A stretch of 64,000 nt of DNA from Streptomyces sp. Edi4 (GCF_040253615.1 NZ_JBEJGY010000004.1:6944001-7008000); one strand, 5' to 3'; numbered from the stretch's first letter, positions 42,307 to 51,022 are shown. Made by a program: numbers and translations. The notes: generated from the letters alone by a model not told the origin.

Positions 42307-43041
42307 ATGGCCAGACCCAGGCGCGACGTCGGAACCGCAGGCACCGGACGCGCAGGCACCGGACGCGACGGCACCGGGCGCGACGGCGTACGCGAAGGCA
42401 GGAGACTGAGCCGGAGCTTCGGGCTGTTGGCCCTGCTCGGCGCGATCCTGGTCGTGGCCGGTCTGGTGGGCCTCGGCTACACCGAGTTCGCCACCCTCAC
42501 CACCATGCTGCTCTTCGGCTGGCTGCTGCTGATCGGCGGCGTCGTGGGCCTGGCGCACGCGATCCAGTCGCGCGGCTCGGGCTTCTTCTGGCTCGCCGTC
42601 GTGGTCGCCGCGCTGAACCTGGCCGCGGGCGTCGTCATCATCCGCCGCCCCGAGGGCAGCGCGGAGGCGCTGACGATGTTCGCCGCCCTGCTGTTCCTGA
42701 CCGGCGGGGTCTTCCGCCTGGCGGGCAGCGTGGTGGTGCGCGGGCCGCAGTTCGGCTGGACGCTGGTGCAGGGCGCCTTCGGGGTGCTCCTGGGTGTGCT
42801 GGTGCTCGCGAGCTGGCCGAGCAACAGCCGGTACGTCATCGGCTGCTTCTTCTCGCTGGCCCTGCTGTTCGACGGTCTCGGGCTGATCGCCATCGGCGTG
42901 GGCGGGCGCAGAATCGTCACTCTTGTGAGCGACGCGGTGGCCTCGCCGGGCGCCGCCAAGGACACGCCTCCGATGTCTCCGACACCCCCGCAAGCCGTGG
43001 CAAAACCGTCAGACGGCGAACAGTACCCGCCGCCGAGGTGA
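42307..43041 (+). CDS. HdeD-family (DUF308) membrane protein
   Basis: A 244-residue protein, ATG 42307. The first ~35 residues are Gly/Arg/Thr/Asp-rich (three imperfect GTGRDG-type repeats, 15 bp in the DNA). After them come about six hydrophobic segments arranged as three hairpins (LLALLGAILVVAGLVGLGY, MLLFGWLLLIGGVVGLAHAI, and so on), the DUF308/HdeD pattern. The C-terminal ~45 residues are hydrophilic and Pro-rich. HdeD-like proteins are associated with acid or envelope stress but their activity is unknown. The N-terminal repeat is likely disordered. Confidence 0.85.
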   Translation: MARPRRDVGTAGTGRAGTGRDGTGRDGVREGRRLSRSFGLLALLGAILVVAGLVGLGYTEFATLTTMLLFGWLLLIGGVVGLAHAIQSRGSGFFWLAVVVAALNLAAGVVIIRRPEGSAEALTMFAALLFLTGGVFRLAGSVVVRGPQFGWTLVQGAFGVLLGVLVLASWPSNSRYVIGCFFSLALLFDGLGLIAIGVGGRRIVTLVSDAVASPGAAKDTPPMSPTPPQAVAKPSDGEQYPPPR

Positions 43042-43177
43042 CACTTTCTTGCTTCGGCGGTCAAAAAGCGGCGATAGATGGGGACTTCTGGTCAGTCGGG
43101 CGGTCCGGACCAGCGCACTTTGGACACTCGTCAGGAGTGGGGGTCCCCCGTCGAGCCGTAAGGGTGGGTGCCAGAAC

Positions 43178-43678
43178 ATGGAGATCCGCGGGAGCCTTCC
43201 GCCCGAAACCGCCGCTGTTGGCGGCGCGCGGTCCTACGAAGGCGTGTGGCGGTTCACCGCTCCCGCCGTCGACGTCTCGGTCCCAGGGGCCCGGCACGCG
43301 GTGCGCGACCTGCTGCGCCGCCAGGACGTGCCGGCCCACGACGACCTCGTACAGGGCCTGCTGCTCATCGTCTCGGAGCTGGTCACCAACGCGGTCAGAC
43401 ACGCGGCGCTGCTCTCGCCGCAGGTCGCCGTCGAGGTGGCGATCGGGGCCGAGTGGATCCGGGTGTCCGTCGAGGACGAGCACCCCTACCGGCCCAAGGC
43501 CCTGGAGGCCGACTGCGCGCGGACCGGCGGGCGCGGGCTGCTCCTGGTCCGTGAGATCACCGAGGAGGCCGGCGGGGTGTGCGACGTCGAGCAGACCGCG
43601 AGCGGCGGAAAGATCGTGTGGGCCGCACTCCCGCTGGCCCCTCTGCCGGGGATCACCAGCCCGCGCCGGGCCCCGTGA
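43178..43678 (+). CDS. RsbW-like ATP-binding regulator (HATPase_c)
   Basis: A 166-residue stand-alone kinase-like domain, ATG 43178. The N box is VSELVTNAVRHA and a later GRGLLLVREI matches the G2 box of GHKL ATPases. The usual G1 box (DxGxG) is not seen; VEDEHPYRPK occupies its position, so ATP binding may be altered. Such orphan RsbW homologues in Streptomyces are anti-sigma-factor-like regulators of stress or development. It is convergent with, and overlaps by 26 bp, the idi gene. No anti-anti-sigma or sigma gene is next to it. Confidence 0.82.
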   Translation: MEIRGSLPPETAAVGGARSYEGVWRFTAPAVDVSVPGARHAVRDLLRRQDVPAHDDLVQGLLLIVSELVTNAVRHAALLSPQVAVEVAIGAEWIRVSVEDEHPYRPKALEADCARTGGRGLLLVREITEEAGGVCDVEQTASGGKIVWAALPLAPLPGITSPRRAP

Positions 43679-44255
43679 GCTCCTTGATCGCGGGCCGCGC
43701 GGCGTCGAGGACCGTCATGAACCACGCCGAGAACGGCGTACTCGCGTGCCGCTCGGCGAGCTCCTCGGCGCTCACGAACGCCGTCTCGCCGATCTCCTCG
43801 GGATCGGGCCGCAGCGCGGACTGGGCAAGTCCCACGAAGAGGTGGTTGTACTCCTGCTCCACCAGACCCGACTCCGGGTCGGGGTGGTTGTAGCGCACCG
43901 TGCCCGCCTCGGCGAGCAGCGTGGGTGAGATGCCCAGCTCCTCATGGGTGCGCCGGGCGGCCGCCGCGAACGGGGACTCGCCGGGGTAAGGATGGCCGCA
44001 GCAGGTGTTGGACCAGACACCGGGGGAGTGGTACTTGCCGAGCGCGCGCCGCTGCAACAGCAGCCGGCCCTTCTGGTCGAAGAGGAAGACGGAGAACGCC
44101 CGGTGCAGCTGACCGGGCGCCTGGTGCGCGGCCAGCTTCTCCGCGGTCCCGATGGTGTTGCCGCTCTCGTCGACGAGTTCGAGCATGATCTCCGGTGCGG
44201 CGCCCATGGTCCCGTTCGACGAGTTGTTCGCCGTGGTGGCTGGTGTGCTCGGCAT
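43653..44255 (-). CDS. idi: Isopentenyl-diphosphate delta-isomerase, type 1
   Basis: A 200-residue Nudix protein, ATG 44255 (MPSTPATTANNSSNG). The catalytic Cys is in WSNTCCGHPYPGES, metal-ligand His residues are nearby, the Nudix helix is AAARRTHEELGI and the acidic pair lies in VEQEYNHLFVG. It interconverts isopentenyl and dimethylallyl diphosphate, the allylic primer for prenyl chains. The hopanoid operon starts 9 kb away, so it is probably part of the same isoprenoid supply. The start is chosen because upstream sequence is not family-like. The gene overlaps the RsbW-like gene at its 3' end. Confidence 0.93.
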   Translation of the reverse strand: MPSTPATTANNSSNGTMGAAPEIMLELVDESGNTIGTAEKLAAHQAPGQLHRAFSVFLFDQKGRLLLQRRALGKYHSPGVWSNTCCGHPYPGESPFAAAARRTHEELGISPTLLAEAGTVRYNHPDPESGLVEQEYNHLFVGLAQSALRPDPEEIGETAFVSAEELAERHASTPFSAWFMTVLDAARPAIKELTGPGAGW

Positions 44256-44371
44256 AACCATCCTTCGCTTCGGTCCTCGGCTGCCCAGTCTGCCGTACAA
44301 CGGCGGCGTCTTCGCCATTGAGCGGCACCCGCATGTCCTGCCCCACGGGTCGCCCCGGGAACCGCCGCAGG

Positions 44372-45313
44372 TCAGTGGCAGAGCCGCGCCTCGTGCTCGG
44401 CGTGCCCACCGGGCTCCAGCTGGAAGGTGCAGTGCTCCACGTCGAAGTGGTCGCCCAGGCAGCCCTGCAATTCGTGCAGCAGCTTCTCGTGTCCCACCGA
44501 GTCGAGCACGTCCTGGCTGACCACCACGTGGGCGGAGAGCACCGGCATGCCCGAGGTGATCGTCCAGGCGTGCAGATCGTGGACGTCCTCGACGCCCTCC
44601 AGCGCCACGATGTGCGAGCGGACCTCCGCCATGTCCACCCCTTTGGGGGCCGACTCGAGCAGCACGTTCAAGGTCTCGCGCAGCAGCTTGACGGTCCTCG
44701 GCACGATCATCAGGCCGATCACCAGGGAGGCGATCGGGTCGGCCGCCTGCCAGCCGGTGGTGATGATGACGAGGCCGGCCACCACCACGGCCCCCGAGCC
44801 GAGCGCGTCGGAGAGCACTTCGAGGAAGGCGCCGCGCACGTTCAGGCTCTCCTGCTGCCCCTTCATCAGCAGGCACAGGGAGACCGAGTTCGCGGCCAGG
44901 CCCACGAGGCCGAAGACCACGGCCGTGCCGCCCGAGGTGCCGGCCGGCTCCACGAATCGCGAGACGGCCTCGAACAGGATGTAGCCACCCACGCCGAGCA
45001 GCAGCAGGCAGTTGGCGAGCGCCGCAAGGATCTCGGCCCTGGCGTAGCCATAGGTGCGGTTGCCGCCGGCCGGGCGGTTGGCGAAGTGGATGGCCAGCAG
45101 CGCCATCGCGAGCCCGAGGCCGTCCGTCGCCATGTGCGCCGCGTCCGCGACCAGCGCCAGGGAGTCCGCGAGCAGGCCGCCGACGACCTCCACGACCATC
45201 ACCGTCAGTGTGATGGCGAGCGCGATGCGCAGCCGTCCCCGGTAGGCGGCCGCCGCGGTGCCCGTCGGCGGCGGTGCGCCGTGTGTGTGTCCGTGGTCGT
45301 GCCCAGCCCCCAT
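44372..45313 (-). CDS. Cation diffusion facilitator (zinc/cobalt efflux)
   Basis: A 313-residue CDF transporter, ATG 45313. The N-terminus is His-rich (GAGHDHGHTHGAPPP), a metal-buffering stretch common in this family. Six hydrophobic segments follow with the transport site in VADAAHMATD (His/Asp) and a second site on DALGSGAVVVAGL. The C-terminal cytoplasmic domain carries VEHCTFQLEPGGHAEHEARL with further His. It exports Zn2+, Co2+ or Cd2+ in exchange for protons. It is divergent from the phosphotransferase cluster and shares a 412-bp intergenic region containing a 12-bp hairpin. Confidence 0.88.
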   Translation of the reverse strand: MGAGHDHGHTHGAPPPTGTAAAAYRGRLRIALAITLTVMVVEVVGGLLADSLALVADAAHMATDGLGLAMALLAIHFANRPAGGNRTYGYARAEILAALANCLLLLGVGGYILFEAVSRFVEPAGTSGGTAVVFGLVGLAANSVSLCLLMKGQQESLNVRGAFLEVLSDALGSGAVVVAGLVIITTGWQAADPIASLVIGLMIVPRTVKLLRETLNVLLESAPKGVDMAEVRSHIVALEGVEDVHDLHAWTITSGMPVLSAHVVVSQDVLDSVGHEKLLHELQGCLGDHFDVEHCTFQLEPGGHAEHEARLCH

Positions 45314-45725
45314 GAAAGGCCTCCCGGATCCGTTCCTGATCAATCCTGGCGTCTCGTACGAGGGGCAAGTGAACTACGGGTAGGGGGTATCCGCAACACG
45401 GCACTGAACACCGTTGTCATAGTCTCTGACCTGCGCAAATGCCCGCAGGTCAGAGCGTTGTGGCGATCTGCGGGCGGCCTTGGGGGGCGACGGCGGCGCG
45501 CGGGCGGGGCGGCCGCCACGGGCAGGCGGTTTGTGGGCGGCGCCCCCGATCGACGATGATGATCGCTGCCGTGCGGCAGCGGGAGCCGGTGGGCCTCAGC
45601 GGGCGTGAACGGCCAGTGAATTCCCGCTTCCGCGCATCCGATAGCCTCTGCCGACGTGCCGCCCGCCTCCCGTTCGGGCCGGGCCGTTGGACTACCGCCA
45701 TGTCAGTCGCAAGGAGTGAGTTCGT
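45314..45725. promoter_or_regulatory. Divergent promoter region of the CDF and phosphotransferase genes
   Basis: It holds a strong hairpin (45424-45455) and, further right, AAGGAG (45711-45716) followed by the presumed CTG start. GTGAAC...GGGTAT near 45369-45392 could be a stress-sigma promoter (sigma-B/H-like -10 GGGTAT). No gene is visible in this gap. Confidence 0.4.
45424..45455. other. Perfect 12-bp inverted repeat, 8-nt loop
   Basis: CTCTGACCTGCG (45424-45435) and CGCAGGTCAGAG (45444-45455) are exact complements. There is no T-run and the element lies between two divergent promoters. It could be an operator dyad or an RNA structure in the leader of the CDF or phosphotransferase transcript. 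Confidence 0.55.
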
Positions 45726-47531
45726 CTGTCGACCGCCATCGTTACCGGCCCGCCGGTGCCCGGATCGCAGCTCGGACCCGACCTGCGCGCACTGGGTTTC
45801 GACGTACAGAACGCCTTCCTCCCCGACGACCTGCCCGGCCTGCTCGAGCGCGTGCCCGCGGGTGAGCGCGTCGCCCTGGTCGATCCGCGCTTCCTCGGCC
45901 ACGTCCACGCGCTGCGCCTGGCGCTGACCGACCCCCGCTTCCCGGCCGCCGCCGTCCCCGGCGCCCTGACGGTCCAGGCCGAGGCCCGCCCGGCGCTGGC
46001 GCGCGCCCTGGCCGGGGCCGCCCCCGCACCCGTGGCCCAGGTGCCCGTCGCCGCCGTGCTCACCGACGACGTCGTCCGCGCCCTGGAAGCAGACGGCGTG
46101 GCCGTGCACCACCCCGAGCTGGGCTCGCTCGTCGCGACCGTCCCCGCCGACGCGGTGGCCGCGGCAGAGGCGGCCCGCGCCGTCGCCGCCGTCGACGACG
46201 AGGCCGTACGCCTGCGCAACGCCGTCAAGTCGCGCGACGGCTTCTTCACCACCCACTTCATCAGCCCCTACTCCCGCTACCTCGCCCGCTGGTGCGCCCG
46301 CAGGGGACTGACCCCCAACCAGGTCACCACCGCCTCGCTGATCACCGCCCTGATCGCGGCGGGCTGCGCGGCGACCGGCAGCCGTGGCGGATACGTCGCG
46401 GCCGGTGTGCTCCTTCTCCTGTCCTTCGTCCTGGACTGCACCGACGGGCAGCTCGCCCGCTACTCGTTGCAGTACTCCACGATGGGCGCCTGGCTCGACG
46501 CCACGTTCGACCGCGCCAAGGAGTACGCCTACTACGCGGGCCTCGCCCTCGGAGCCGCCCGGGGCGGCGACGACGTATGGGCGCTCGCGCTGGGGGCGAT
46601 GGTGCTCCAGACCTGCCGCCATGTCGTGGACTTCTCCTACAACGAGGCGCACGTCGTAGGCACCGACGCCACCGCCAACACCAGCCCCACCGCCGCCCTG
46701 TCCGACCGGCTCGACTCGGTCGGCTGGACGGTGTGGGTACGCCGCATGATCGTGCTGCCCATCGGCGAGCGCTGGGCGATGATTGCGGTGCTGACGGCCC
46801 TCACCACCCCCCGCGTCGTTTTCTACGCGCTGCTCATCGGCTGCGCCTTCGCCGCCTGCTACACCACCGCGGGGCGCGTCCTGCGCTCCGTGACCCGCCG
46901 GGCCACCCGCACCGACCGCGCCGCCCGGGCGCTGGCCGACCTCGCCGACAGCGGCCCGCTCGCCCAGCTGATCGCGGCGAGGGCGCCCCGGATCCCGGGC
47001 GCCCCCGTCCTCGCGGGCATCGGCGCGGCGTTGCTGATCGCCGCCGCCCTCACGGTGCCGCCCGGCGGCGGCCTGGTGATCGGCGCCGCCGCGCTGTACG
47101 CGCTCTTGTCCGGCCTCGCCGTCGCGGCCCCCCTCAAGGGCGCCCTCGACTGGCTCGTTCCGCCACTCTTCCGGGTGGCGGAGTACTGCGTGATCCTCAT
47201 CCTCGCGGCCCGCTCGGACGTCCCCGGGGCCCTTCCCGCGGCCTTCGGGCTGGTCTCCGCGGTCGCCTACCATCACTACGACACGGTCTACCGCATCAAG
47301 GGCGGATCCGGCGCGCCGCCGGCCTGGCTGGTCCGGGCGGTCGGCGGGCACGAGGGCCGGGCGCTCGTGGTGACGGTGCTCGCCGCCGCGCTGGCCGCGC
47401 GCGACACAGACTTCACCCTGGCGCTCACCGCCCTGGCGGCGGCCGTCGCGCTCGTGGTGCTCGTGGAGTCCATCCGTTTCTGGGTGTCCTCCGGAGCACC
47501 TGCCGTACATGACGAAGGAGAGACAGCATGA
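45726..47531 (+). CDS. CDP-alcohol phosphotransferase (DIPPS-like) with an extra N-terminal domain
   Basis: A ~601-residue membrane protein. The likely start is CTG 45726, nine bases after AAGGAG: an in-frame stop lies at 45717 and the next conventional start (GTG 45756) has no ribosome-binding site. Residues ~1-160 are a cytoplasmic domain of unknown type ending DDEAVRLRNAVKSRDGFFTT, which resembles the junction in inositol-phosphate cytidylyltransferase/DIPPS fusions. Then comes the CDP-alcohol motif DCTDGQLARYSLQYSTMGAW, followed by LDATFDRAKE, matching D-x2-DG-x2-AR-x8-G-x3-D-x3-D. Many hydrophobic segments follow. It should transfer a phospho-alcohol from a CDP donor. First gene of an overlapping operon. 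Confidence 0.8.
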   Translation: MSTAIVTGPPVPGSQLGPDLRALGFDVQNAFLPDDLPGLLERVPAGERVALVDPRFLGHVHALRLALTDPRFPAAAVPGALTVQAEARPALARALAGAAPAPVAQVPVAAVLTDDVVRALEADGVAVHHPELGSLVATVPADAVAAAEAARAVAAVDDEAVRLRNAVKSRDGFFTTHFISPYSRYLARWCARRGLTPNQVTTASLITALIAAGCAATGSRGGYVAAGVLLLLSFVLDCTDGQLARYSLQYSTMGAWLDATFDRAKEYAYYAGLALGAARGGDDVWALALGAMVLQTCRHVVDFSYNEAHVVGTDATANTSPTAALSDRLDSVGWTVWVRRMIVLPIGERWAMIAVLTALTTPRVVFYALLIGCAFAACYTTAGRVLRSVTRRATRTDRAARALADLADSGPLAQLIAARAPRIPGAPVLAGIGAALLIAAALTVPPGGGLVIGAAALYALLSGLAVAAPLKGALDWLVPPLFRVAEYCVILILAARSDVPGALPAAFGLVSAVAYHHYDTVYRIKGGSGAPPAWLVRAVGGHEGRALVVTVLAAALAARDTDFTLALTALAAAVALVVLVESIRFWVSSGAPAVHDEGETA

Positions 47532-48265
47532 TTGGCCTTGTTCTGGCAGCCGGTGCCGGACGGCGTCTGCGCCCCTACACCGACACGCTCCCGAAGGCTC
47601 TCGTGCCGGTCGACGGTGACACCACCGTCCTGGACATCGCGCTGAAGAACTTCGCCGAGGTCGGCCTCACCGAAGTCGCCGTCGTCGTCGGCTACCGCAA
47701 GGAAGCCGTGTACGCGCGCAAGGAGGCCCTTGAGGCCCGGTACGGCGTCACGATCACGCTGATCGACAACGACAAGGCCGAGGAGTGGAACAACGCCTAC
47801 TCCCTGTGGTGTGCGCGTGAGGTCCTCAAGCGCGGAGTGATCCTCGCCAACGGCGACACCGTCCATCCCGTCTCCGTCGAGAAGACGCTGCTCGGCGCGC
47901 GCGGCGAGGGCCGGAAGATCATCCTCGCCCTCGACACGGTCAAGAGCCTGGCCGACGAGGAGATGAAGGTGATCACCGCCGAGGGCAAGGGCGTCCAGCG
48001 CATCACCAAGCTGATGGACCCCGCCGAGGCCACGGGTGAGTACATCGGCGTCACGCTCATCGAGGCCGAGGCCGCCGAGGAACTGGCCGATGCCCTGAAG
48101 GCCACCTTCGAGCGCGACCCCGACCTCTACTACGAGGACGGCTACCAGGAGCTCGTGGGCCGCGGCTTCACCGTCGACGTGGCGCCCATCGGCGAGGTGT
48201 CGTGGGTCGAGATCGACAACCACGACGACCTGGCGAAGGGCCGTGAGATCGCGTGCCAGTACTGA
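47528..48265 (+). CDS. NDP-alcohol/sugar-phosphate nucleotidyltransferase
   Basis: A 245-residue protein starting ATG 47528, overlapping the upstream stop (ATGA). IGLVLAAGAGRRLRPYTDTL is the GxGxRLxPxT nucleotide-binding signature, followed by PKALVPVDGD; YSLWCAREVLKRGVILANGD contains the metal-binding Asp loop. It resembles the choline-phosphate/inositol-phosphate cytidylyltransferase group. It probably makes the CDP-alcohol used by the phosphotransferase before it. The exact alcohol is not determinable, but the dehydrogenase gene after it suggests a C3 or polyol phosphate. Confidence 0.82.
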   Translation: MIGLVLAAGAGRRLRPYTDTLPKALVPVDGDTTVLDIALKNFAEVGLTEVAVVVGYRKEAVYARKEALEARYGVTITLIDNDKAEEWNNAYSLWCAREVLKRGVILANGDTVHPVSVEKTLLGARGEGRKIILALDTVKSLADEEMKVITAEGKGVQRITKLMDPAEATGEYIGVTLIEAEAAEELADALKATFERDPDLYYEDGYQELVGRGFTVDVAPIGEVSWVEIDNHDDLAKGREIACQY

Positions 48266-49314
48266 CGCGGCTCATCCCGTCACCCGTCGTCGTCGACATC
48301 CGGCGCGGCGCCCTGGACGATCTCGCGGTCGTCCTGGCCGACCAGCGGATCTCCGCCAACGGCAACCTCGCCATCGCGGTCAGCGGCGGCTCGGGGCAGA
48401 AGCTGCGCGAGCGGTTCGCCCCGGTCCTTCCCGGCGCCGAGTGGTACGCGGTGGACGGCGGCACCATCGACGCCGCCGTCACCCTGGCCGACCAGATGCG
48501 CGGCAAGCGCTACGACGCGGTCGTGGCGCTGGGCGGCGGCAAGATCATCGACGTGACCAAGTACGCGGCGGCCCGCGTCGGTCTGCCGATGGTCGCGGTC
48601 GCCACGAACCTCTCCCACGACGGCATCTGCTCGCCCGTCTCCACCCTCGACAACGACAACGGTCGCGGCTCCTACGGGGTGCCCACCCCGCTGGCGATCC
48701 TCATCGACCTGGACGTCATCCGCGACGCCCCGGCGCGCTATGTGCGCTCCGGCATCGGTGACGCGATCTCCAACCTGTCCGCCATCGCGGACTGGGAGCT
48801 CTCCCACCGCGAGACCGGTGAGCCCGTCGACGGCCTGGCCGCCGCCATGGCACGCAGCGCCGGCGAGGCGGTCCTGCGCCACCCCGGCACGGTCGGCGAC
48901 GACGACTTCCTGGTCACGCTCTCCGAGGGCCTGGTCATGTCCGGCATCGCCATGTCGATCAGCGGCGACACCCGGCCCTCGTCGGGCGCCTGCCACGAGA
49001 TCAGCCACGCCTTCGACCTGCTCTTCCCGCAGCGCGCCGCGAGCCACGGCGAGCAGTGCGGTCTGGGCGCCGCGTTCGCGATGCACCTGCGCGGCGCGAC
49101 CGGGCAGTCCGCGCTGATGGCCGAGGTGCTGCGCCGGCACGCCCTGCCGGTGACGGCGGAGGAAATCGGCTTCAGCGCCGAGGAGTTCGTCCAGGCCGTC
49201 GAGTTCGCGCCGCGGACCCGTCCCGGCCGCTACACCATCCTTGAACATCTCGACCTGTCCACCGACCAGATCAGGGACGCGTACGCCGACTATGCCAAGA
49301 CCATCCGTAGCTGA
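48253..49314 (+). CDS. Iron-containing alcohol dehydrogenase, glycerol-1-phosphate dehydrogenase-like (EgsA/AraM)
   Basis: A 353-residue protein, GTG 48253, overlapping the preceding gene by 13 bp. The nucleotide-binding region is YDAVVALGGGKIIDVTKYAA (GGGxxxD). Metal ligands are likely in NLSHDGICSP, ACHEISHAFDLLFP and ASHGEQCGLG, with Asp and His in the order seen in sn-glycerol-1-phosphate dehydrogenases. Those enzymes reduce dihydroxyacetone phosphate to glycerol-1-phosphate. In an actinomycete, which makes glycerol-3-phosphate lipids, that would be an unusual precursor; a related ketose-phosphate is an alternative. It is central in the phosphotransferase operon. Confidence 0.8.
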   Translation: MPVLTRLIPSPVVVDIRRGALDDLAVVLADQRISANGNLAIAVSGGSGQKLRERFAPVLPGAEWYAVDGGTIDAAVTLADQMRGKRYDAVVALGGGKIIDVTKYAAARVGLPMVAVATNLSHDGICSPVSTLDNDNGRGSYGVPTPLAILIDLDVIRDAPARYVRSGIGDAISNLSAIADWELSHRETGEPVDGLAAAMARSAGEAVLRHPGTVGDDDFLVTLSEGLVMSGIAMSISGDTRPSSGACHEISHAFDLLFPQRAASHGEQCGLGAAFAMHLRGATGQSALMAEVLRRHALPVTAEEIGFSAEEFVQAVEFAPRTRPGRYTILEHLDLSTDQIRDAYADYAKTIRS

Positions 49315-50071
49315 ACTCCGCCCGGTCGTGCACCCGGCGGGTGTCAAGGACCGGGTCAGCGGAGAACACTGGGGCGGCCGCCTGTACATGCGCGAGATCT
49401 CGCTGCGCGTCACCCGCCTCCTGGTCACCACCAAGGTCACGCCCAACCAGCTGACCTACCTGATGACGCTCAGTGGTGTCCTCGCCGCGCCCGCCCTGCT
49501 CGTGCCGGGCGTCTGGGGCGCCGTCCTCGGCGTCGTGGCCGTCCAGGGCTATCTGCTGCTCGACTGCGTCGACGGCGAAGTGGCCCGCTGGAAGAAGCAG
49601 TTCTCGCTCTCCGGGGTCTACCTGGACCGCGTCGGCGCCTATCTGTGCGACGCGGCGGTCCTGGTCGGTTTCGGCCTGCGCGCCGCCGACCTGTGGGGCC
49701 CCGGCCGCATCGACTGGCTGTGGGCCTTCCTCGGTACGCTCGCGGCGCTCGGCGCGATCCTGATCAAGGCCGAGACCGACCTCGTCGGCGTCGCCCGCCA
49801 CCAGGCCGGCCTGCCGCAGGTCAAGGACGCGGCCGCGACCCCGCGCTCCTCCGGCATGGCGCTGGCCCGCCGGGCCGCCGCCGCGCTGAAGTTCCACCGG
49901 CTCGTCCTCGGCATCGAGGCGTCCCTGCTGATCCTGGTCCTCGCGGTCGTGGACCAGGTCCGCGGCGACCTGTACTTCTCGCGCCTGGGCGTCGCGGTGC
50001 TCGCCGGCATCGCGCTCCTTCAGACGCTGCTGCACCTCGTGTCCGTCCTGGCTTCGAGCAGGCTCAAGTGA
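49292..50071 (+). CDS. CDP-alcohol phosphotransferase family protein (second copy)
   Basis: A 259-residue membrane protein, ATG 49292 (MPRPSVAELRPVVHPAGVKD), overlapping the preceding gene by 23 bp. The CDP-alcohol motif reads DCVDGEVARWKKQFSLSGVY, followed by LDRVGAYLCD. D-x2-DG-x2-AR-x8-G-x3-D is intact, but the last Asp of the canonical motif is replaced by Ala (LDRVGA). That Asp is the proposed catalytic base, so this copy may be impaired, have shifted chemistry, or work with the other paralogue. Several hydrophobic segments follow. It is in the middle of the operon. Confidence 0.82.
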   Translation: MPRPSVAELRPVVHPAGVKDRVSGEHWGGRLYMREISLRVTRLLVTTKVTPNQLTYLMTLSGVLAAPALLVPGVWGAVLGVVAVQGYLLLDCVDGEVARWKKQFSLSGVYLDRVGAYLCDAAVLVGFGLRAADLWGPGRIDWLWAFLGTLAALGAILIKAETDLVGVARHQAGLPQVKDAAATPRSSGMALARRAAAALKFHRLVLGIEASLLILVLAVVDQVRGDLYFSRLGVAVLAGIALLQTLLHLVSVLASSRLK

Positions 50072-50967
50072 GCGCCCCGGCGCAGGGCGGCCCCCTGAAG
50101 GTCGGAGCGGTCGTCATCACCATGGGCAACCGCCCCGCTGAACTGCGCGCCCTGCTCGACTCGGTGGCCGGGCAGGACGGCGACGCGGTCCAGGTCGTGG
50201 TGGTCGGCAACGGCGCCCCGGTCCCGGACGTCCCCGAGGGCGTACGCACCGTGGAGCTGCCGGAGAACCTGGGCATCCCGGGCGGGCGCAACGTCGGCAT
50301 CGAGGCGTTCGGCCCCTCGGGCTCCGACGTCGACGTGCTGCTCTTCCTCGACGACGACGGCTCGCTGGCGAACACCGACACCGCGGAGCTGTGCCGCCAG
50401 GCCTTCGCGGCCGACCCCGAGCTCGGCATCATCAGCTTCCGCATCGCCGACCCGGACACCGGCGTCACCCAGCGCCGCCACGTCCCGAGGCTGCGCGCCT
50501 CCGACCCGATGCGCTCCTCGCGCGTGACCACCTTCCTCGGCGGTGCCAACGCCGTGCGCACCCGGGTGTTCGCCGAGGTCGGAGCGCTGCCGGAGGAGTT
50601 CTTCTACGCCCACGAGGAGACCGACCTCGCCTGGCGCGCGCTCGACGGCGGCTGGATGATCGACTACCGCGCGGACATGGTCCTGCACCACCCGACGACC
50701 GCCCCGTCCCGGCACGCGGTCTACCACCGGATGGTGGCCCGCAACCGCGTCTGGCTGGCCCGGCGCAATCTGCCGGCGCTCCTGGTCCCCGTCTACCTCG
50801 GGGTCTGGCTGCTCCTGACGCTGGCCCGCAAGCCCTCGGGCCCGGCTCTGAGAGCCTGGTTCGGCGGCTTCAAGGAGGGCTGGACCACGCCCTGCGGGCC
50901 GCGCCGCCCCATGAAGTGGCGTACGGTCTTCAAGCTCACCCGCCTCGGCCGTCCCCCCGTGATCTGA
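50068..50967 (+). CDS. Glycosyltransferase family 2
   Basis: A 299-residue GT-A enzyme, GTG 50068, overlapping the upstream stop (GTGA). KVGAVVITMGNRPAELRALL is the nucleotide-sugar-binding beta strand; LLFLDDDGSLANTDT holds the DDD metal motif; EFFYAHEETDLAWRAL gives the ExDLxxR acceptor motif of rhamnosyl-type GT2. A C-terminal hydrophobic segment (LLVPVYLGVWLLLTLA) suggests membrane association. It probably adds a sugar to the phospho-alcohol product before export by the ABC pair downstream. Confidence 0.88.
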   Translation: MSAPAQGGPLKVGAVVITMGNRPAELRALLDSVAGQDGDAVQVVVVGNGAPVPDVPEGVRTVELPENLGIPGGRNVGIEAFGPSGSDVDVLLFLDDDGSLANTDTAELCRQAFAADPELGIISFRIADPDTGVTQRRHVPRLRASDPMRSSRVTTFLGGANAVRTRVFAEVGALPEEFFYAHEETDLAWRALDGGWMIDYRADMVLHHPTTAPSRHAVYHRMVARNRVWLARRNLPALLVPVYLGVWLLLTLARKPSGPALRAWFGGFKEGWTTPCGPRRPMKWRTVFKLTRLGRPPVI

Positions 50968-51022
50968 GAGTTTCGGCTCCACGACCATCGGGCGTACTTC
51001 TTGAACACGAAAGTTTCCACTT

